From Eutrophocola sp049446715 (lineage in GTDB: Bacteria > Pseudomonadota > Gammaproteobacteria > Pseudomonadales > Pseudohongiellaceae): 56,923 nucleotides of DNA. Location of the stretch: positions 1 through 56,923 of the forward strand of contig JBMTQX010000016.1 in assembly GCA_049446715.1 (NCBI GenBank), in the 5' to 3' direction. Shown in pieces: positions 44,890 to 54,179 of the stretch; the stretch's first letter is position 1, and each line of letters starts with the position of its first letter. The notes below the pieces were generated by a model. It had not been told where the DNA came from. It worked only from the letters and a program-made list of their open reading frames with translations, and searched no databases. A program made the translations under genes and the position numbers.

Positions 44890-46779
44890 ATGAACAAACC
44901 AACCAGCACACCGGGCAAATTCCTCCACGGCCTCGCGAGTATCTACCGGGGTTTCAGGGCGATTGTCCTTAATGGCCTGTTCCTGGTTGCTCTGCTGATT
45001 GTGGTCGCCTCGCTCATCGGACAGCCGCCGGTCACCGTCCAGAACGGCAGTGCCCTGCTATTGGACCTGAATGGCGTGCTCGTGGACCAGCGCACCTATG
45101 TGGACCCGCTCAGCACACTGATGGCGGATTCCCTGGATGCCGATGTGCCTCGGGAAATCCTGCTGCAGGATGTGCTTGATGCTATTGATTACGCCGCTAA
45201 GGATCCCGCTATTTCCAGCGTTGTGCTGATTCCACATGATCTTGCCGGTTCCGGCTTTTCCAAGCTGCAGGATATCGCCGCGGCTCTCATCAGGTTTCGT
45301 GACAGTGGCAAGAAAGTCTATGCCTATGGCGACAATTACAGCCAGGGGCAGTATTACCTGGCCGCCCACGCCGACGAAGTCATTCTGAACAACATGGGCA
45401 GTGTCAGCCTGGAGGGATTCAGCAGCTACCAGTATTACTATCGGGAAGCCCTCGACAAACTCGGCATCAACGTCCACATCTTCCGAGTGGGCGAATACAA
45501 GTCCGCCGTGGAACCGTTCGAACGCAACGATATGTCAGCGCAAGCCCGGGAAGCCAACAGCGACTGGCTTGGTGATCTCTGGCAACTCTATCTTGCCGAT
45601 ATCTCCGCAGCGCGCGCGGTCGAGCCTGGCTTCTTTCATGCCCTGATCAATAATCTGGACCGTGAACTGGCCGATTTTGCCGGCGATGCCACGGCCCTGG
45701 CTCTGAACCGCAATCTGGTCGATACCGTGCTGAGCCGGGACGCCACCATCGACCACCTGATCGGAGAGATCGGCGCAGATTTCACTGGCGATGATTTCCT
45801 GAGCATCGATTACAGAAACTATCTGGCAGCGCGTGAGACGGCCTTTGCCAACCTGCAAAGCCAGGCTGGACAGATCGGTATCATCGTTGCCAGCGGCACC
45901 ATTTATGATGGCAGCCGGGAAGCCGGCGAAATTGGCGGTGACAGCCTGCAGCGCCTGATTCGCAAGGTCCGTGAAGATGACCGTATCAGCGCCCTGGTTC
46001 TGCGCATCGACAGTGGCGGTGGCAGTGCTTTTGCGTCCGAAATTATTCGCGATGAGCTTGCCGGCCTGCGTCGCGACGGCAAGCCTCTGGTGGTATCCAT
46101 GGGCAGTGTGGCGGCATCGGGCGGCTATTGGATCGCGACACCGGCCAATGAAATTTGGGCCAGTGCCAGTACCATCACCGGTTCCATCGGCATCTTCGGC
46201 CTCTACCCCACCTTTGCAGACAGTTTTTCCCGCCTTGGCCTGAATACCGACGGGGTTGGCACCACGGACCTTGCCGGTGCCTTCATGGTAGGCCGGGATT
46301 TGCCGCCACTGGCCGCAAATATCCTGCAGCAACAACTGGAAGACGGTTACAACCGTTTCATCAGCCTGGTGGCCGAGAGCCGCAACATGAGTCTGGAAGC
46401 CGTGGATGAGATTGCCAGGGGACGGGTGTGGTCAGGTGCTGATGCCCAGGCCCTCGGGCTGGTTGATCATCTGGGCGGACTGGACAATGCCATCGCCGCC
46501 GCGGCGTCCCTGGCAGGACTTGAGGACTACCGGACGCAGCTGATCGAAGCGCCACTGACTCCCGGTGAACAGTTGCTGCAAAACCTGGCCGGCAATTCCA
46601 CATTACAATCCTGGCTGCCGCAACAGCCCATGTCGCTGCCGACAGCCCTGCCCGCAACAAGCGCGCTGGGTCGCTTTTACCGGCGCCTGAATGCCGACCT
46701 GCGCGCCCTGGTACAGTTCAATGATCCGAAAGGGCTCTATCTGCACTGCCAGGAATGCCAGGGCACCTTCTCGCCCTGA
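44890..46779 (+). CDS. sppA: Signal peptide peptidase SppA, 67-kDa type
   Basis: This 629-residue inner-membrane serine protease has one N-terminal helix (about 22-45) and two tandem peptidase S49 domains. The catalytic serine lies in VSMGSVAASGGYWIATPAN of the second repeat, with its DSGGGSAFASE and TGSIGIFG motifs; the catalytic lysine is supplied by the first repeat. It degrades cleaved signal peptides. The ATG at 44890 is used over a TTG at 44848. Confidence 0.94.
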   Translation: MNKPTSTPGKFLHGLASIYRGFRAIVLNGLFLVALLIVVASLIGQPPVTVQNGSALLLDLNGVLVDQRTYVDPLSTLMADSLDADVPREILLQDVLDAIDYAAKDPAISSVVLIPHDLAGSGFSKLQDIAAALIRFRDSGKKVYAYGDNYSQGQYYLAAHADEVILNNMGSVSLEGFSSYQYYYREALDKLGINVHIFRVGEYKSAVEPFERNDMSAQAREANSDWLGDLWQLYLADISAARAVEPGFFHALINNLDRELADFAGDATALALNRNLVDTVLSRDATIDHLIGEIGADFTGDDFLSIDYRNYLAARETAFANLQSQAGQIGIIVASGTIYDGSREAGEIGGDSLQRLIRKVREDDRISALVLRIDSGGGSAFASEIIRDELAGLRRDGKPLVVSMGSVAASGGYWIATPANEIWASASTITGSIGIFGLYPTFADSFSRLGLNTDGVGTTDLAGAFMVGRDLPPLAANILQQQLEDGYNRFISLVAESRNMSLEAVDEIARGRVWSGADAQALGLVDHLGGLDNAIAAAASLAGLEDYRTQLIEAPLTPGEQLLQNLAGNSTLQSWLPQQPMSLPTALPATSALGRFYRRLNADLRALVQFNDPKGLYLHCQECQGTFSP

Positions 46780-46792
46780 CGTCTGTGGCTTC

Positions 46793-47497
46793 TCAGTCCC
46801 AGCCCATCACCTTGCGTACAAACGGCAGGGTCAGTTTGCGTTTTTCCGCCAATGACAACTTATCGAGTACCGTTATCACGTCGAGCAGACTTTGCAGATC
46901 CCGGGCATGGCGGTTGTAGATGTACAGCAATACTTCATCCGGCATGTCCAGCCCCCTTTCCTGCGCCCGCCCGGACAGTGCTGACAGTTTTTCCTCATCC
47001 GCCAGTTCATGCAGCTGGTAAATCACTCCCCATGTCATGCGCGACGCAAGATCTGGCAGGGCAAAATCCAGCCCCCGTGGTGAACGGTTAGCGCTGATCA
47101 GCAATTTCACGCCGGCATCCCGTGAGCGATTAAAGAAGCCGAACAGGGCTTCTTCCCAGTTCTGCTCACCCACCACCAGGTCAATGTCATCCAGGCAGAC
47201 CAGGTCCATGTGATGCAGGCTGTTAAAGACATCCGGGCCGAATACCTTGATCCTGTGCATGGGCAGGTACAGGGCCTGAAGACTGTCCCGAGCTTCAGAG
47301 TCCGTGCAAACGGCCTGCAAAAGGTGACTTTTGCCAACACCCTCAGCCCCCCAGGCAAACACCACGGGTTCATCAAAGGTCTCGATCTGTTTCAACAGGG
47401 CAAGCAGTTCCGCATTCCTGGCTGTGACCAGGAAATTGTCGAAGGTGAATTTTTCCGAAACGGAAAAGTCGAAAGGCAGCTGGGGAGAAAAGTTCAT
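46793..47497 (-). CDS. hda: DnaA inactivator protein Hda
   Basis: This 234-residue AAA+ protein resembles domain III of DnaA. The N-terminal clamp-binding motif QLPFDF binds DnaN. Walker A is WGAEGVGKSHLL near residue 49-60, Walker B is VCLDDIDLV near 99, and it keeps the sensor-2 segment. It stimulates ATP hydrolysis by DnaA, limiting reinitiation. It is convergent with sppA and follows the DUF2066 gene on the same strand. Confidence 0.94.
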   Translation of the reverse strand: MNFSPQLPFDFSVSEKFTFDNFLVTARNAELLALLKQIETFDEPVVFAWGAEGVGKSHLLQAVCTDSEARDSLQALYLPMHRIKVFGPDVFNSLHHMDLVCLDDIDLVVGEQNWEEALFGFFNRSRDAGVKLLISANRSPRGLDFALPDLASRMTWGVIYQLHELADEEKLSALSGRAQERGLDMPDEVLLYIYNRHARDLQSLLDVITVLDKLSLAEKRKLTLPFVRKVMGWD

Positions 47498-47520
47498 GCG
47501 TTGGTCATTAAAAACCTCAG

Positions 47521-48648
47521 CTACCGATTCCAGAGGTAGCTCAAGTAGACCTGGTTGTCTTCACGCACCAGCTCACCGGCAGGTTGCAGGTTACGATTCA
47601 GGGCTATGGTTTCTACCAGCTGGCGTAACTGGCCACCGGTGGACAGGCGCAGTTCAATAGTCTGATCCTTCACCCGGGCGATGCGCAAGCCGTTGACATC
47701 GGTCAACTGGCTGACGTAATGGAGCAGACCGGCGTAATCCTCAGCACTGCGGATGCCCTCAACGGTGAGATTGACTTCCATGTTACTGTCGGTGCCTGAC
47801 AACAGGACCGCGTAATACCCAGCCAGTTCATCAGCGGCCAGGGCGACACTCTGCTGAAGAAAACTTTCCAGGGGCTCCTCGAATGCATCCAGCTCAAATA
47901 CCTGCCCTCGGAACAGGTAATTGCTCTTACCCAGCACATCACCTGCCACCGTCCTGAATACCCGCACCAGCAGGATACTTTCACTCTGGTAGCGCGCAGA
48001 GGCCGCCAGCAGCGCCTCGGTATTCATGTCCCAGACATCATTGGCCGACACCGCCCGCAGGTCTTCAAAATCCAGAATCGGCAGTAGCAGAGGCAGGCCG
48101 CGATTGCGCGCCTCTGACGCCAGCAGGCGCTGGATTGTCGGATAACCGCGGGAACTTGTTCCCAGCAACTGGCGCACACCCAGCTCGTCCTGGACTACCA
48201 GCCAGAGCAGTGTATAGGGTCTGTTACCCGGCCAGAGGGGAATGCCGGCACCATCAAGGAGCGTCAGCACCTGCGGTTCGAAAAACGACACACTGAGCTC
48301 AATCGCTAAGGTGCTGCCGTCATCGGTCTCCAGGTTGACGGTTCGATACGACCAGGTGTCCACGTAGTCATCAGCATTGACCAGCGCACGGCGGATGTTC
48401 GGCTGGTTGTAGATAGCGCTGTCCCCGGTCACTTTTAGCAGCACCTGGCGCAAGGCATCGGAAAACGCCCTTTGCCGTTCGCGTACATCGTCGCGCGAGT
48501 TCACCGTCACAATGCCCTGGTACAGCCCCGTCACTTCAATCGCAGACAGCGAAAATGGCAGTGCTGACAGCATGAAAAACAGGGCTGCTAAGGTACCGTT
48601 AAGGCGACGCTTGAGAGGATTTTTTACTGAAAAATCAAGGCACTTCAT
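47521..48648 (-). CDS. DUF2066 secreted protein
   Basis: This 375-residue protein has a signal peptide with a hydrophobic core at about residues 19-35, ending near LSA, and the family block RERQRAFSDALRQVLLKVTGD. Function unknown. The ATG at 48648 fits a normal signal peptide; ATGs at 48657 and 48660 are also possible. It normally sits beside hda and purM in Pseudomonas; here purM is missing. Confidence 0.82.
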   Translation of the reverse strand: MKCLDFSVKNPLKRRLNGTLAALFFMLSALPFSLSAIEVTGLYQGIVTVNSRDDVRERQRAFSDALRQVLLKVTGDSAIYNQPNIRRALVNADDYVDTWSYRTVNLETDDGSTLAIELSVSFFEPQVLTLLDGAGIPLWPGNRPYTLLWLVVQDELGVRQLLGTSSRGYPTIQRLLASEARNRGLPLLLPILDFEDLRAVSANDVWDMNTEALLAASARYQSESILLVRVFRTVAGDVLGKSNYLFRGQVFELDAFEEPLESFLQQSVALAADELAGYYAVLLSGTDSNMEVNLTVEGIRSAEDYAGLLHYVSQLTDVNGLRIARVKDQTIELRLSTGGQLRQLVETIALNRNLQPAGELVREDNQVYLSYLWNR

Positions 48649-48746
48649 GGCCGCCATCATAACTGATAACTGGACGAACAACCATTAGTTCACTACCATA
48701 ACCGGCAATCAGGGAACCCACGGAAGTGATTGTTTTCTAAACAAAT

Positions 48747-49541
48747 ATGAAACCGTCAACTGACATTGAAATCCCCTGCAACCGCCTCTCATCCTCGCGT
48801 TGGTTTCTGGCGGTCCGGTGTCTTGCCCTGGTGAGCGGCGCACTGCTCGTCTCTGCTACCCGGGCCGCCCCCCCGGCTCCCTTTGCTGCCGAATATGAAG
48901 CCCGCTATGGCGGCTTCAAGGCCAGCGCCATCCGGTCCCTAGAACACCTGGCAGACGGCGAAATCCAGATGGAAACCATGCTGGCCCTGAAACTGCTTGG
49001 CAAAACCATCAGTCGCGTGCATGAAGTCAGTTCCCTGGTCACGGACAGTGACAGTGGTACGTTGCGTCCCCTGAGTTACAGTTTTGACCAGACCGGGCTG
49101 GGCAGTCGCAGTCGCTCCGTGGTTTTTGACTGGGATAATGCCGCCGCCGTGGCCCAGTCTGGACGCGATGAAAACATCATTGTCCTGGACGGCGTTGCCA
49201 TGGATAACCTGTCTGCCTACCTGGCCCTGCGTGAACAGCTCCTGGCCGGCAAAACAGAGGTGGCTTTCCAGGGTATCGACAAGGGGCAACTGGAAGAATT
49301 TCATTACCGTGTTATGGGCGAGGAATTGCTGGAAACTGACGTTGGTGCTTTCCGTACGGTGAAACTGGAACGTGTTCGTGATGCATCCAGCCACCGCACC
49401 ACGGAAATCTGGCTGGCGCTGGACTGGGACTACCTGCTCATCAAACTGGTGCAGAAAGAACCCGGCTCCAACACCATCAGCCTGGAACTGACCAAAGGCG
49501 CCGTCGACGGCAAACCTGTCCTCGGCTCGGAAGACGCCTAA
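48747..49541 (+). CDS. DUF3108 secreted protein
   Basis: This 264-residue protein has a signal peptide ending near TRAAPPAP (about residue 41) and a beta-rich fold (AEYEARYGGFKASAIRSL, RPLSYSFDQTGLGSRSRSV) matching DUF3108, probably periplasmic and LolA/LolB-like in shape. Function unknown. It is divergent from the DUF2066 gene and convergent with the arsenosugar-type operon. Confidence 0.8.
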   Translation: MKPSTDIEIPCNRLSSSRWFLAVRCLALVSGALLVSATRAAPPAPFAAEYEARYGGFKASAIRSLEHLADGEIQMETMLALKLLGKTISRVHEVSSLVTDSDSGTLRPLSYSFDQTGLGSRSRSVVFDWDNAAAVAQSGRDENIIVLDGVAMDNLSAYLALREQLLAGKTEVAFQGIDKGQLEEFHYRVMGEELLETDVGAFRTVKLERVRDASSHRTTEIWLALDWDYLLIKLVQKEPGSNTISLELTKGAVDGKPVLGSEDA

Positions 49542-49574
49542 GCGCTAACCGTCCTGCCCGGTCTAATAGTTTTA

Positions 49575-50204
49575 TCAGTGCTTATCCGCCGCGCCGAAAA
49601 CCGAGGCCACCAGCTCCGCATGCTGCACCAGATCCTCCGGTATATCGATATCCGGCTGGGCCGGCAGCTCATGCCAGTCTAAGGCAGCCTGTTGCAAACG
49701 CGCCCGGGTCTGGGGCATTACCTGTGAAGTGCCCCAGTCAATGCCCGTAAACAGCGCAACCTGCGGCTGACGCAAACCCACCAGCACATAACCGCCATCC
49801 AGAGCTGGGGCAAACACCGCATCCTGTCCAGCGGCAAGCGCGGCGAACGCGGCTTCGAGGGTCAGGGCATCGAGTCCGGGACTGTCACAGCCAATAAGCA
49901 CTGCCTGGTCATGCCCAGCCAGCGCCTCGGCCAGGGCATAGGCCATGCGTTTGCCGATATTGCCGTCACACTGCGACAGCACACGACCCTGAAAGGCTTT
50001 TACCGCAGGATGTTCCGCATCCCCGAGCAGACTGAGATGGCGCGTTACCTTTGGCATGCTGTTCACCAGCGCGACCTGGTGTGCCAACATGCGCGTATAG
50101 AGTGCCAGGGCCCTGTCAGTGCCGAGACTGGCAGCCAGCCGGGTTTTGACCTTGCCCGCTTCGGGCGCGCGGGCGAACAGGATGAGGCAGCGCCGTTCAC
50201 TCAT
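49575..50204 (-). CDS. TIGR04282-type glycosyltransferase (arsenosugar cluster)
   Basis: This 209-residue protein of the DUF2064/TIGR04282 family has a nucleotidyltransferase-like fold with FARAPEAGKVKTRLAASLG at the N-terminus, GCDSPGLDALTLEAA and PALDGGYVLVGL. The N-terminal basic loop is typical of nucleotide binding. Its ATG at 50204 overlaps the end of the preceding gene by eight bases. It is the last of three genes with arsS, so a role in making or attaching the sugar of an arsenosugar is inferred from context. Confidence 0.85.
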   Translation of the reverse strand: MSERRCLILFARAPEAGKVKTRLAASLGTDRALALYTRMLAHQVALVNSMPKVTRHLSLLGDAEHPAVKAFQGRVLSQCDGNIGKRMAYALAEALAGHDQAVLIGCDSPGLDALTLEAAFAALAAGQDAVFAPALDGGYVLVGLRQPQVALFTGIDWGTSQVMPQTRARLQQAALDWHELPAQPDIDIPEDLVQHAELVASVFGAADKH

Positions 50205-50886
50205 GGTCAGGGTAGTAACGCCGGGCCAGCTGATGAGGATCGGCACCAAGAAAATAAGCCAGGCGCAGGCGCCACATCAGCAGCACCGTGCTGACTACCC
50301 CTTGCTGCTGCCAGCGCCTTGCTGACGTGACCAGTCGGTCTGGCAGGCAGACCGGCCAGGACAACCGGCGCAGGCTCTTGCTCAGCGCCACGTCTTCCAT
50401 CAGGGGAATCTCCTGATAGCCATCCACCTCGTGAAAGGCCTGCTTGCGCACAAAGAGGCCCTGGTCTCCGGTTGCCACACCGGAGAGGCGGCTGCGCAGG
50501 TTCATCATGAAGGCGATGGCCGCATAACTGATGCCGGCGGCATCCAGGCGAACATCGAATCGGCCCCAATGCCGGTCTGGCCGGGACAGCGCCGCCAGGA
50601 TGGCAGCAACCGAATTGCCCGGCAGACGGGTATCGGCATGGAGAAACCAGAGAATGTCATGGCGCGCAAATTCGGCACCGAGGTTCATTTGTAGGGCGCG
50701 CCCTCTGCCGCCGATCATTAGCCGGTCTGCCAGTGGTCTAGCCACCGTCATGCTGCCATCGGTACTGCCACCATCCACCACCAGAACCTCATGCCCTTCC
50801 GCACGCAGCGACTGCAACACCGGTAATAACGCCGCCAGGGCATCGCGGTCATTGAAGACGGGAATAATGATGGACAGTAGTGGCAT
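50197..50886 (-). CDS. TIGR04283-type glycosyltransferase family 2 (arsenosugar cluster)
   Basis: This 229-residue GT2-family enzyme starts MPLLSIIIPVFNDRD and has the DGGSTDGSM nucleotide-binding block, then FLHADTRLP, DQGLFVRKQAF and the acceptor-site PLMEDVALSKSL. The ATG at 50886 was chosen over an earlier in-frame start at 50970 that overlaps arsS. It lies 26 bases after arsS and overlaps the next gene, so all three are likely one operon. Confidence 0.88.
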   Translation of the reverse strand: MPLLSIIIPVFNDRDALAALLPVLQSLRAEGHEVLVVDGGSTDGSMTVARPLADRLMIGGRGRALQMNLGAEFARHDILWFLHADTRLPGNSVAAILAALSRPDRHWGRFDVRLDAAGISYAAIAFMMNLRSRLSGVATGDQGLFVRKQAFHEVDGYQEIPLMEDVALSKSLRRLSWPVCLPDRLVTSARRWQQQGVVSTVLLMWRLRLAYFLGADPHQLARRYYPDHE

Positions 50887-50912
50887 GACTGGCGTCAGGC
50901 GGGAAGAATGTG

Positions 50913-51875
50913 TCAATCGTTGAGGGCGCCACCACAGCTGCTGCCCTGTCCGGCCGTACAGCCATAGCAATGCTCACCCACGGCAATGGGTTTGCCGGCC
51001 AGGTCATCGTCGAGCAGATCGCGCAGGTGTGGTTTGGGCCTGCTGCTGGCGACCAATGGCAGATTCAGCATCTGGTTGAAGTCGCAATCATAGACATAGC
51101 CCTGGTAATCAACACTAATCAGGCTGCGACACATCACGGTTTCCAGGTTGGCGGCCGCGTAATTGTCTTTCAGGATGCCCATGTACTTGTTATACAGCCC
51201 CTTGGCCAGCAGCATGCCACCGAAGCGGCTGATCGGCATGTTGGTGATCGTGAACAGCTGGTTAAACACGATATCAAATTTTTCCGCCAGGATACGTTTG
51301 TAATCGGCCTCCAGGCCTGCCTGTGGCGGCGGCAGGTTCAGATCAATCGGGTTGTAGACCAGGTTCAGTTGCAGGTGTGGCTCGCGGCCATAGCCTAGCG
51401 CGTTGAGCTTTTTCAGCGCCGTGATACTGCCATCATAAATGCCCTTGCCGCGCTGCTTCTCCACATTCTCTTCCAGGTAGCAGGGTAATGAAGCGGTGAT
51501 GGTGACACCGTTTTGCGCTAGGAAATCTGCCAGATCTTCATAGCCAGGCTCCAGCAGAATCATCAGGTTGCAGCGATCGATGACCTCTACCCCCAGCTTC
51601 CTCGCTTCCGTGACCAGGTAGCGAAAATGGGGATTCATTTCGGGTGCACCGCCCGTCAGGTCAAGCAGTCGAATCTGTTTACGCCTGATGTACTCCAGCA
51701 CCAGTTCGACCACCTGAAGGCTCATCAACTCCTTACGTCGCGGGCCGGCATTGACATGACAATGGGTACAACTGAGGTTGCACAAATAACCCAGATTGAC
51801 TTGCAGCGTGTCCATCTGGCCACGGGTCAATGCCGGAAAATCGGTGGTCAGCAGTAATGGTCGGGTATCAAGCAT
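50913..51875 (-). CDS. arsS: Arsenosugar biosynthesis radical SAM protein ArsS
   Basis: This 320-residue radical SAM enzyme has the cluster motif Cys32-x3-Cys36-x2-Cys39 in GYLCNLSCTHCHVNAGP, LDLTGGAPEMNP as the GGE-type motif, and a C-terminal cysteine-rich GEHCYGCTAGQGSSCGG. This layout is that of TIGR04167 ArsS, thought to transfer the 5'-deoxyadenosyl group to dimethylarsinite. No arsM or arsR lies in the window. The start MLDTRPLLLTTDFPAL matches the family. Confidence 0.88.
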   Translation of the reverse strand: MLDTRPLLLTTDFPALTRGQMDTLQVNLGYLCNLSCTHCHVNAGPRRKELMSLQVVELVLEYIRRKQIRLLDLTGGAPEMNPHFRYLVTEARKLGVEVIDRCNLMILLEPGYEDLADFLAQNGVTITASLPCYLEENVEKQRGKGIYDGSITALKKLNALGYGREPHLQLNLVYNPIDLNLPPPQAGLEADYKRILAEKFDIVFNQLFTITNMPISRFGGMLLAKGLYNKYMGILKDNYAAANLETVMCRSLISVDYQGYVYDCDFNQMLNLPLVASSRPKPHLRDLLDDDLAGKPIAVGEHCYGCTAGQGSSCGGALND

Positions 51876-52061
51876 GGGTTTTGGATAGTCGTAGCCGAAA
51901 ATGAAAGCAGGTTACCGCGGTCAGATAAAAAGACCTCCAGTTGCCTGGTTTGCTTGCATCACGCAACGGGCCTGTCGTGGCTGGCCATTGTACGGGAAAG
52001 CCCGATCACGTGACAGCCGCCCCGATTTCGCCTGAGTGCCGCGGCACGTTAGAATAGTCCC

Positions 52062-53669
52062 ATGAATTCTGCCCTGGACCTGAAAAAACTCGACGCCCTG
52101 GATTTCACCTCATCGTACGTGACCGACCTGCCCGGCGATCCCATCCGGGAAAACTATACCCGGCAGGTCCCAGCAGCCTGCTATTCGCGGGTCGCACCGG
52201 TCACCTTTCCGAATGCCAGCCTGATTGCCTGTTCCCGTGACATGGCCATGACCCTGGGCATTGACCCCGAAGAGTGCGATACCGACTTTTTTACCGAAGT
52301 CTTCAGCGGCACCCGGCCCCTCAAGGGCATGACCCCCTACGCCTGTTGTTATGGCGGCCACCAGTTCGGGCACTGGGCCGGCCAACTGGGCGATGGTCGC
52401 GCCATCAACCTCGGCGAAATCACCGCGCCAGACCGGCAACGCTGGGTGCTGCAACTGAAAGGCGCAGGGCCGACCCCCTACTCCCGCTCGGCTGACGGCC
52501 TGGCGGTGCTGCGTTCCTCCGTGCGCGAATTTCTCTGTAGTGAAGCCATGCATCACCTCGGAGTACCCACCACCCGGGCTCTGAGCCTCATTGGCACTGG
52601 GGAGTCGGTGGTTCGTGACATGTTCTACGACGGCCATCCACAGCGGGAGCCCGGTGCCGTGGTTTGCCGTGTCGCCCCGACCTTCACCCGTTTCGGCAGC
52701 TTCGAGATTTTCACCGCACGCCAGGAAACCGATGTGTTGAAACAACTGGCGGACTACACCATACAACGCGACTTCCCGCACCTGCTCCAGGCCGGCCAGA
52801 CGCCTGACAAGGACACCTATGTTGCCTGGTTCCATGAAGTCTGCATGCGCACGGCCGTGATGATCGTGCACTGGATGCGCGTGGGCTTTGTCCATGGCGT
52901 GATGAACACCGACAACATGTCCATCACCGGGCTGACCATCGATTACGGTCCCTACGGCTGGCTGGAAAACTACGACCCGAACTGGACGCCTAATACTACG
53001 GACGCGGAAGGCCGCCGCTACCGTTTTGGCAACCAGCCCATGATCGCGTTGTGGAACCTTGTCCAGCTCGCCAATGCCCTGTACCCGCTGATCGGGGAAG
53101 CCGGGCCGCTGGAGGCCACCCTGCAGGAATACAAGCAGCGCTATGAAGCAGACTGGCTCAACATGATGCGCAGCAAACTGGGGCTCAGTGCGCCGCACCC
53201 GGATGACGAACCCCTGATTCTCGACCTGATTACCACGTTCGGGCTGACGGAAACCGACATGACCCTGTTTTTCCGTCACCTGGCTAAATTGCGGCAGCAG
53301 GATAAGGCGGAATCCGCACTTGAACGCATCACCCCGGCCTATTATGCCGAAGCCATAGGCTCCGAAGCTGAGGCAGGATTCCTGGCCTGGCTGCAGAAAT
53401 ATCTGGCGCGCCTGACGCTGGAAACACGCACAGACGAGGCCAGACGTGATGCCATGGACCAGGTGAATCCACTGTATGTCCTGCGCAACTATCTGGCGCA
53501 ACAGGCCATCGACAAGGCCGAATCCGGCGACTACAGCATGGTGCATGAACTCATGGATGTGCTGAAACAGCCCTATACCGAACTGGCCGGCAACGCCCAC
53601 CTAGCCGACAAACGCCCGGAATGGGCCCGCACCAAGCCGGGCTGTTCCATGCTGTCCTGCAGCTCCTGA
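52062..53669 (+). CDS. selO: SelO-family protein adenylyltransferase (YdiU)
   Basis: This 535-residue pseudokinase-fold enzyme transfers AMP to Ser/Thr/Tyr of proteins, linked to redox stress. Visible blocks are GGHQFGHWAGQLGDGRAINLGE, KGAGPTPYSRSADGLAVLRSS, VREFLCSEAMHHLGVPTTR, GVMNTDNMSITGLTIDYGPYG and the C-terminal GCSMLSCSS with the redox cysteine that is selenocysteine in eukaryotic relatives. It is longer than E. coli YdiU (478). Transcribed alone. Confidence 0.94.
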   Translation: MNSALDLKKLDALDFTSSYVTDLPGDPIRENYTRQVPAACYSRVAPVTFPNASLIACSRDMAMTLGIDPEECDTDFFTEVFSGTRPLKGMTPYACCYGGHQFGHWAGQLGDGRAINLGEITAPDRQRWVLQLKGAGPTPYSRSADGLAVLRSSVREFLCSEAMHHLGVPTTRALSLIGTGESVVRDMFYDGHPQREPGAVVCRVAPTFTRFGSFEIFTARQETDVLKQLADYTIQRDFPHLLQAGQTPDKDTYVAWFHEVCMRTAVMIVHWMRVGFVHGVMNTDNMSITGLTIDYGPYGWLENYDPNWTPNTTDAEGRRYRFGNQPMIALWNLVQLANALYPLIGEAGPLEATLQEYKQRYEADWLNMMRSKLGLSAPHPDDEPLILDLITTFGLTETDMTLFFRHLAKLRQQDKAESALERITPAYYAEAIGSEAEAGFLAWLQKYLARLTLETRTDEARRDAMDQVNPLYVLRNYLAQQAIDKAESGDYSMVHELMDVLKQPYTELAGNAHLADKRPEWARTKPGCSMLSCSS

Positions 53670-53716
53670 TCCCACCAGCGATATCAGAAATCGACTGTCT
53701 GGTTGTGACATCCTGC

Positions 53717-53805
53717 AAAAGTGCCCAGTGCTACCCTGTTGTGGGAGTATTTGCCGCCGTTATGATCCGTGCCTTGCTCAACACTGCGGTGGCACAGCTG
53801 GATAG
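53717..53805 (+). repeat. Partial duplicate of the tRNA-Arg promoter region and 5' end
   Basis: This copy matches 53890-53978 at an exact 173-base offset with no gaps and about a dozen mismatches, best over 53741-53805. Its last 23 bases (53783-53805) match the first 23 bases of tRNA-Arg with two changes, then stop matching. Confidence 0.8.
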
Positions 53806-53890
53806 GTTTACACTTGGTCAATTCCCTCCCCGCAACGCGCTCACAAATTCCTTGTCGTGACCTGCAGGTCCTTGCGGAATCATTCCCCTA

Positions 53891-53907
53891 GAAGTGCGCA
53901 GCACTTC
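53891..53907. repeat. Short hairpin upstream of tRNA-Arg
   Basis: GAAGTGC (53891-53897) and GCACTTC (53901-53907) pair perfectly around GCA. It is in the downstream copy of the duplicated stretch and is degenerate in the upstream copy. Confidence 0.5.
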
Positions 53908-53955
53908 CAGGGTGTGGTAGTATTTGCCGCCGTTATGACCCGTGCCTTGCTCAAC

Positions 53956-54032
53956 GCTCCGGTGGCACAGCTGGATAGCGCGGCCCCCTCCTAAGGGGCA
54001 GGTCGCAGGTTCGAATCCTGCCCGGAGCGCCA
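53956..54032 (+). tRNA. tRNA-Arg (CCT)
   Basis: This 77-nt cloverleaf has the acceptor GCTCCGG pairing with CCGGAGC, anticodon loop CTCCTAA giving CCT, T-arm CGCAGGTTCGAATCCTGC, discriminator G and encoded CCA at 54030-54032. It reads AGG codons. A truncated 5' copy lies 173 bases upstream. Confidence 0.96.
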
Positions 54033-54179
54033 ATTTTTAAATCATCCCACTGCCTTTGCCCGGCATACGGTGTCAACCGTGATGCACTACCAAGAGTCGG
54101 GTTCAGGTGGCCACAGACCTGATTTTTCCGTTCAAATTGATTAGTATCCGAATACAGATGTATTACAGATTATCTGCCC

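Noticed and set aside
45535..46335. 266-codon frame antisense to sppA
   Set aside because: A shadow of the sppA peptidase domain.
52110..53600. 496-codon open frame antisense to selO
   Set aside because: It is a codon-bias shadow of selO, which has strong family motifs throughout, and no family pattern is visible in the antisense product.
53818..54033. 71-codon frame spanning tRNA-Arg on the reverse strand
   Set aside because: Its product begins with the translation of an antisense tRNA, a common false gene call.
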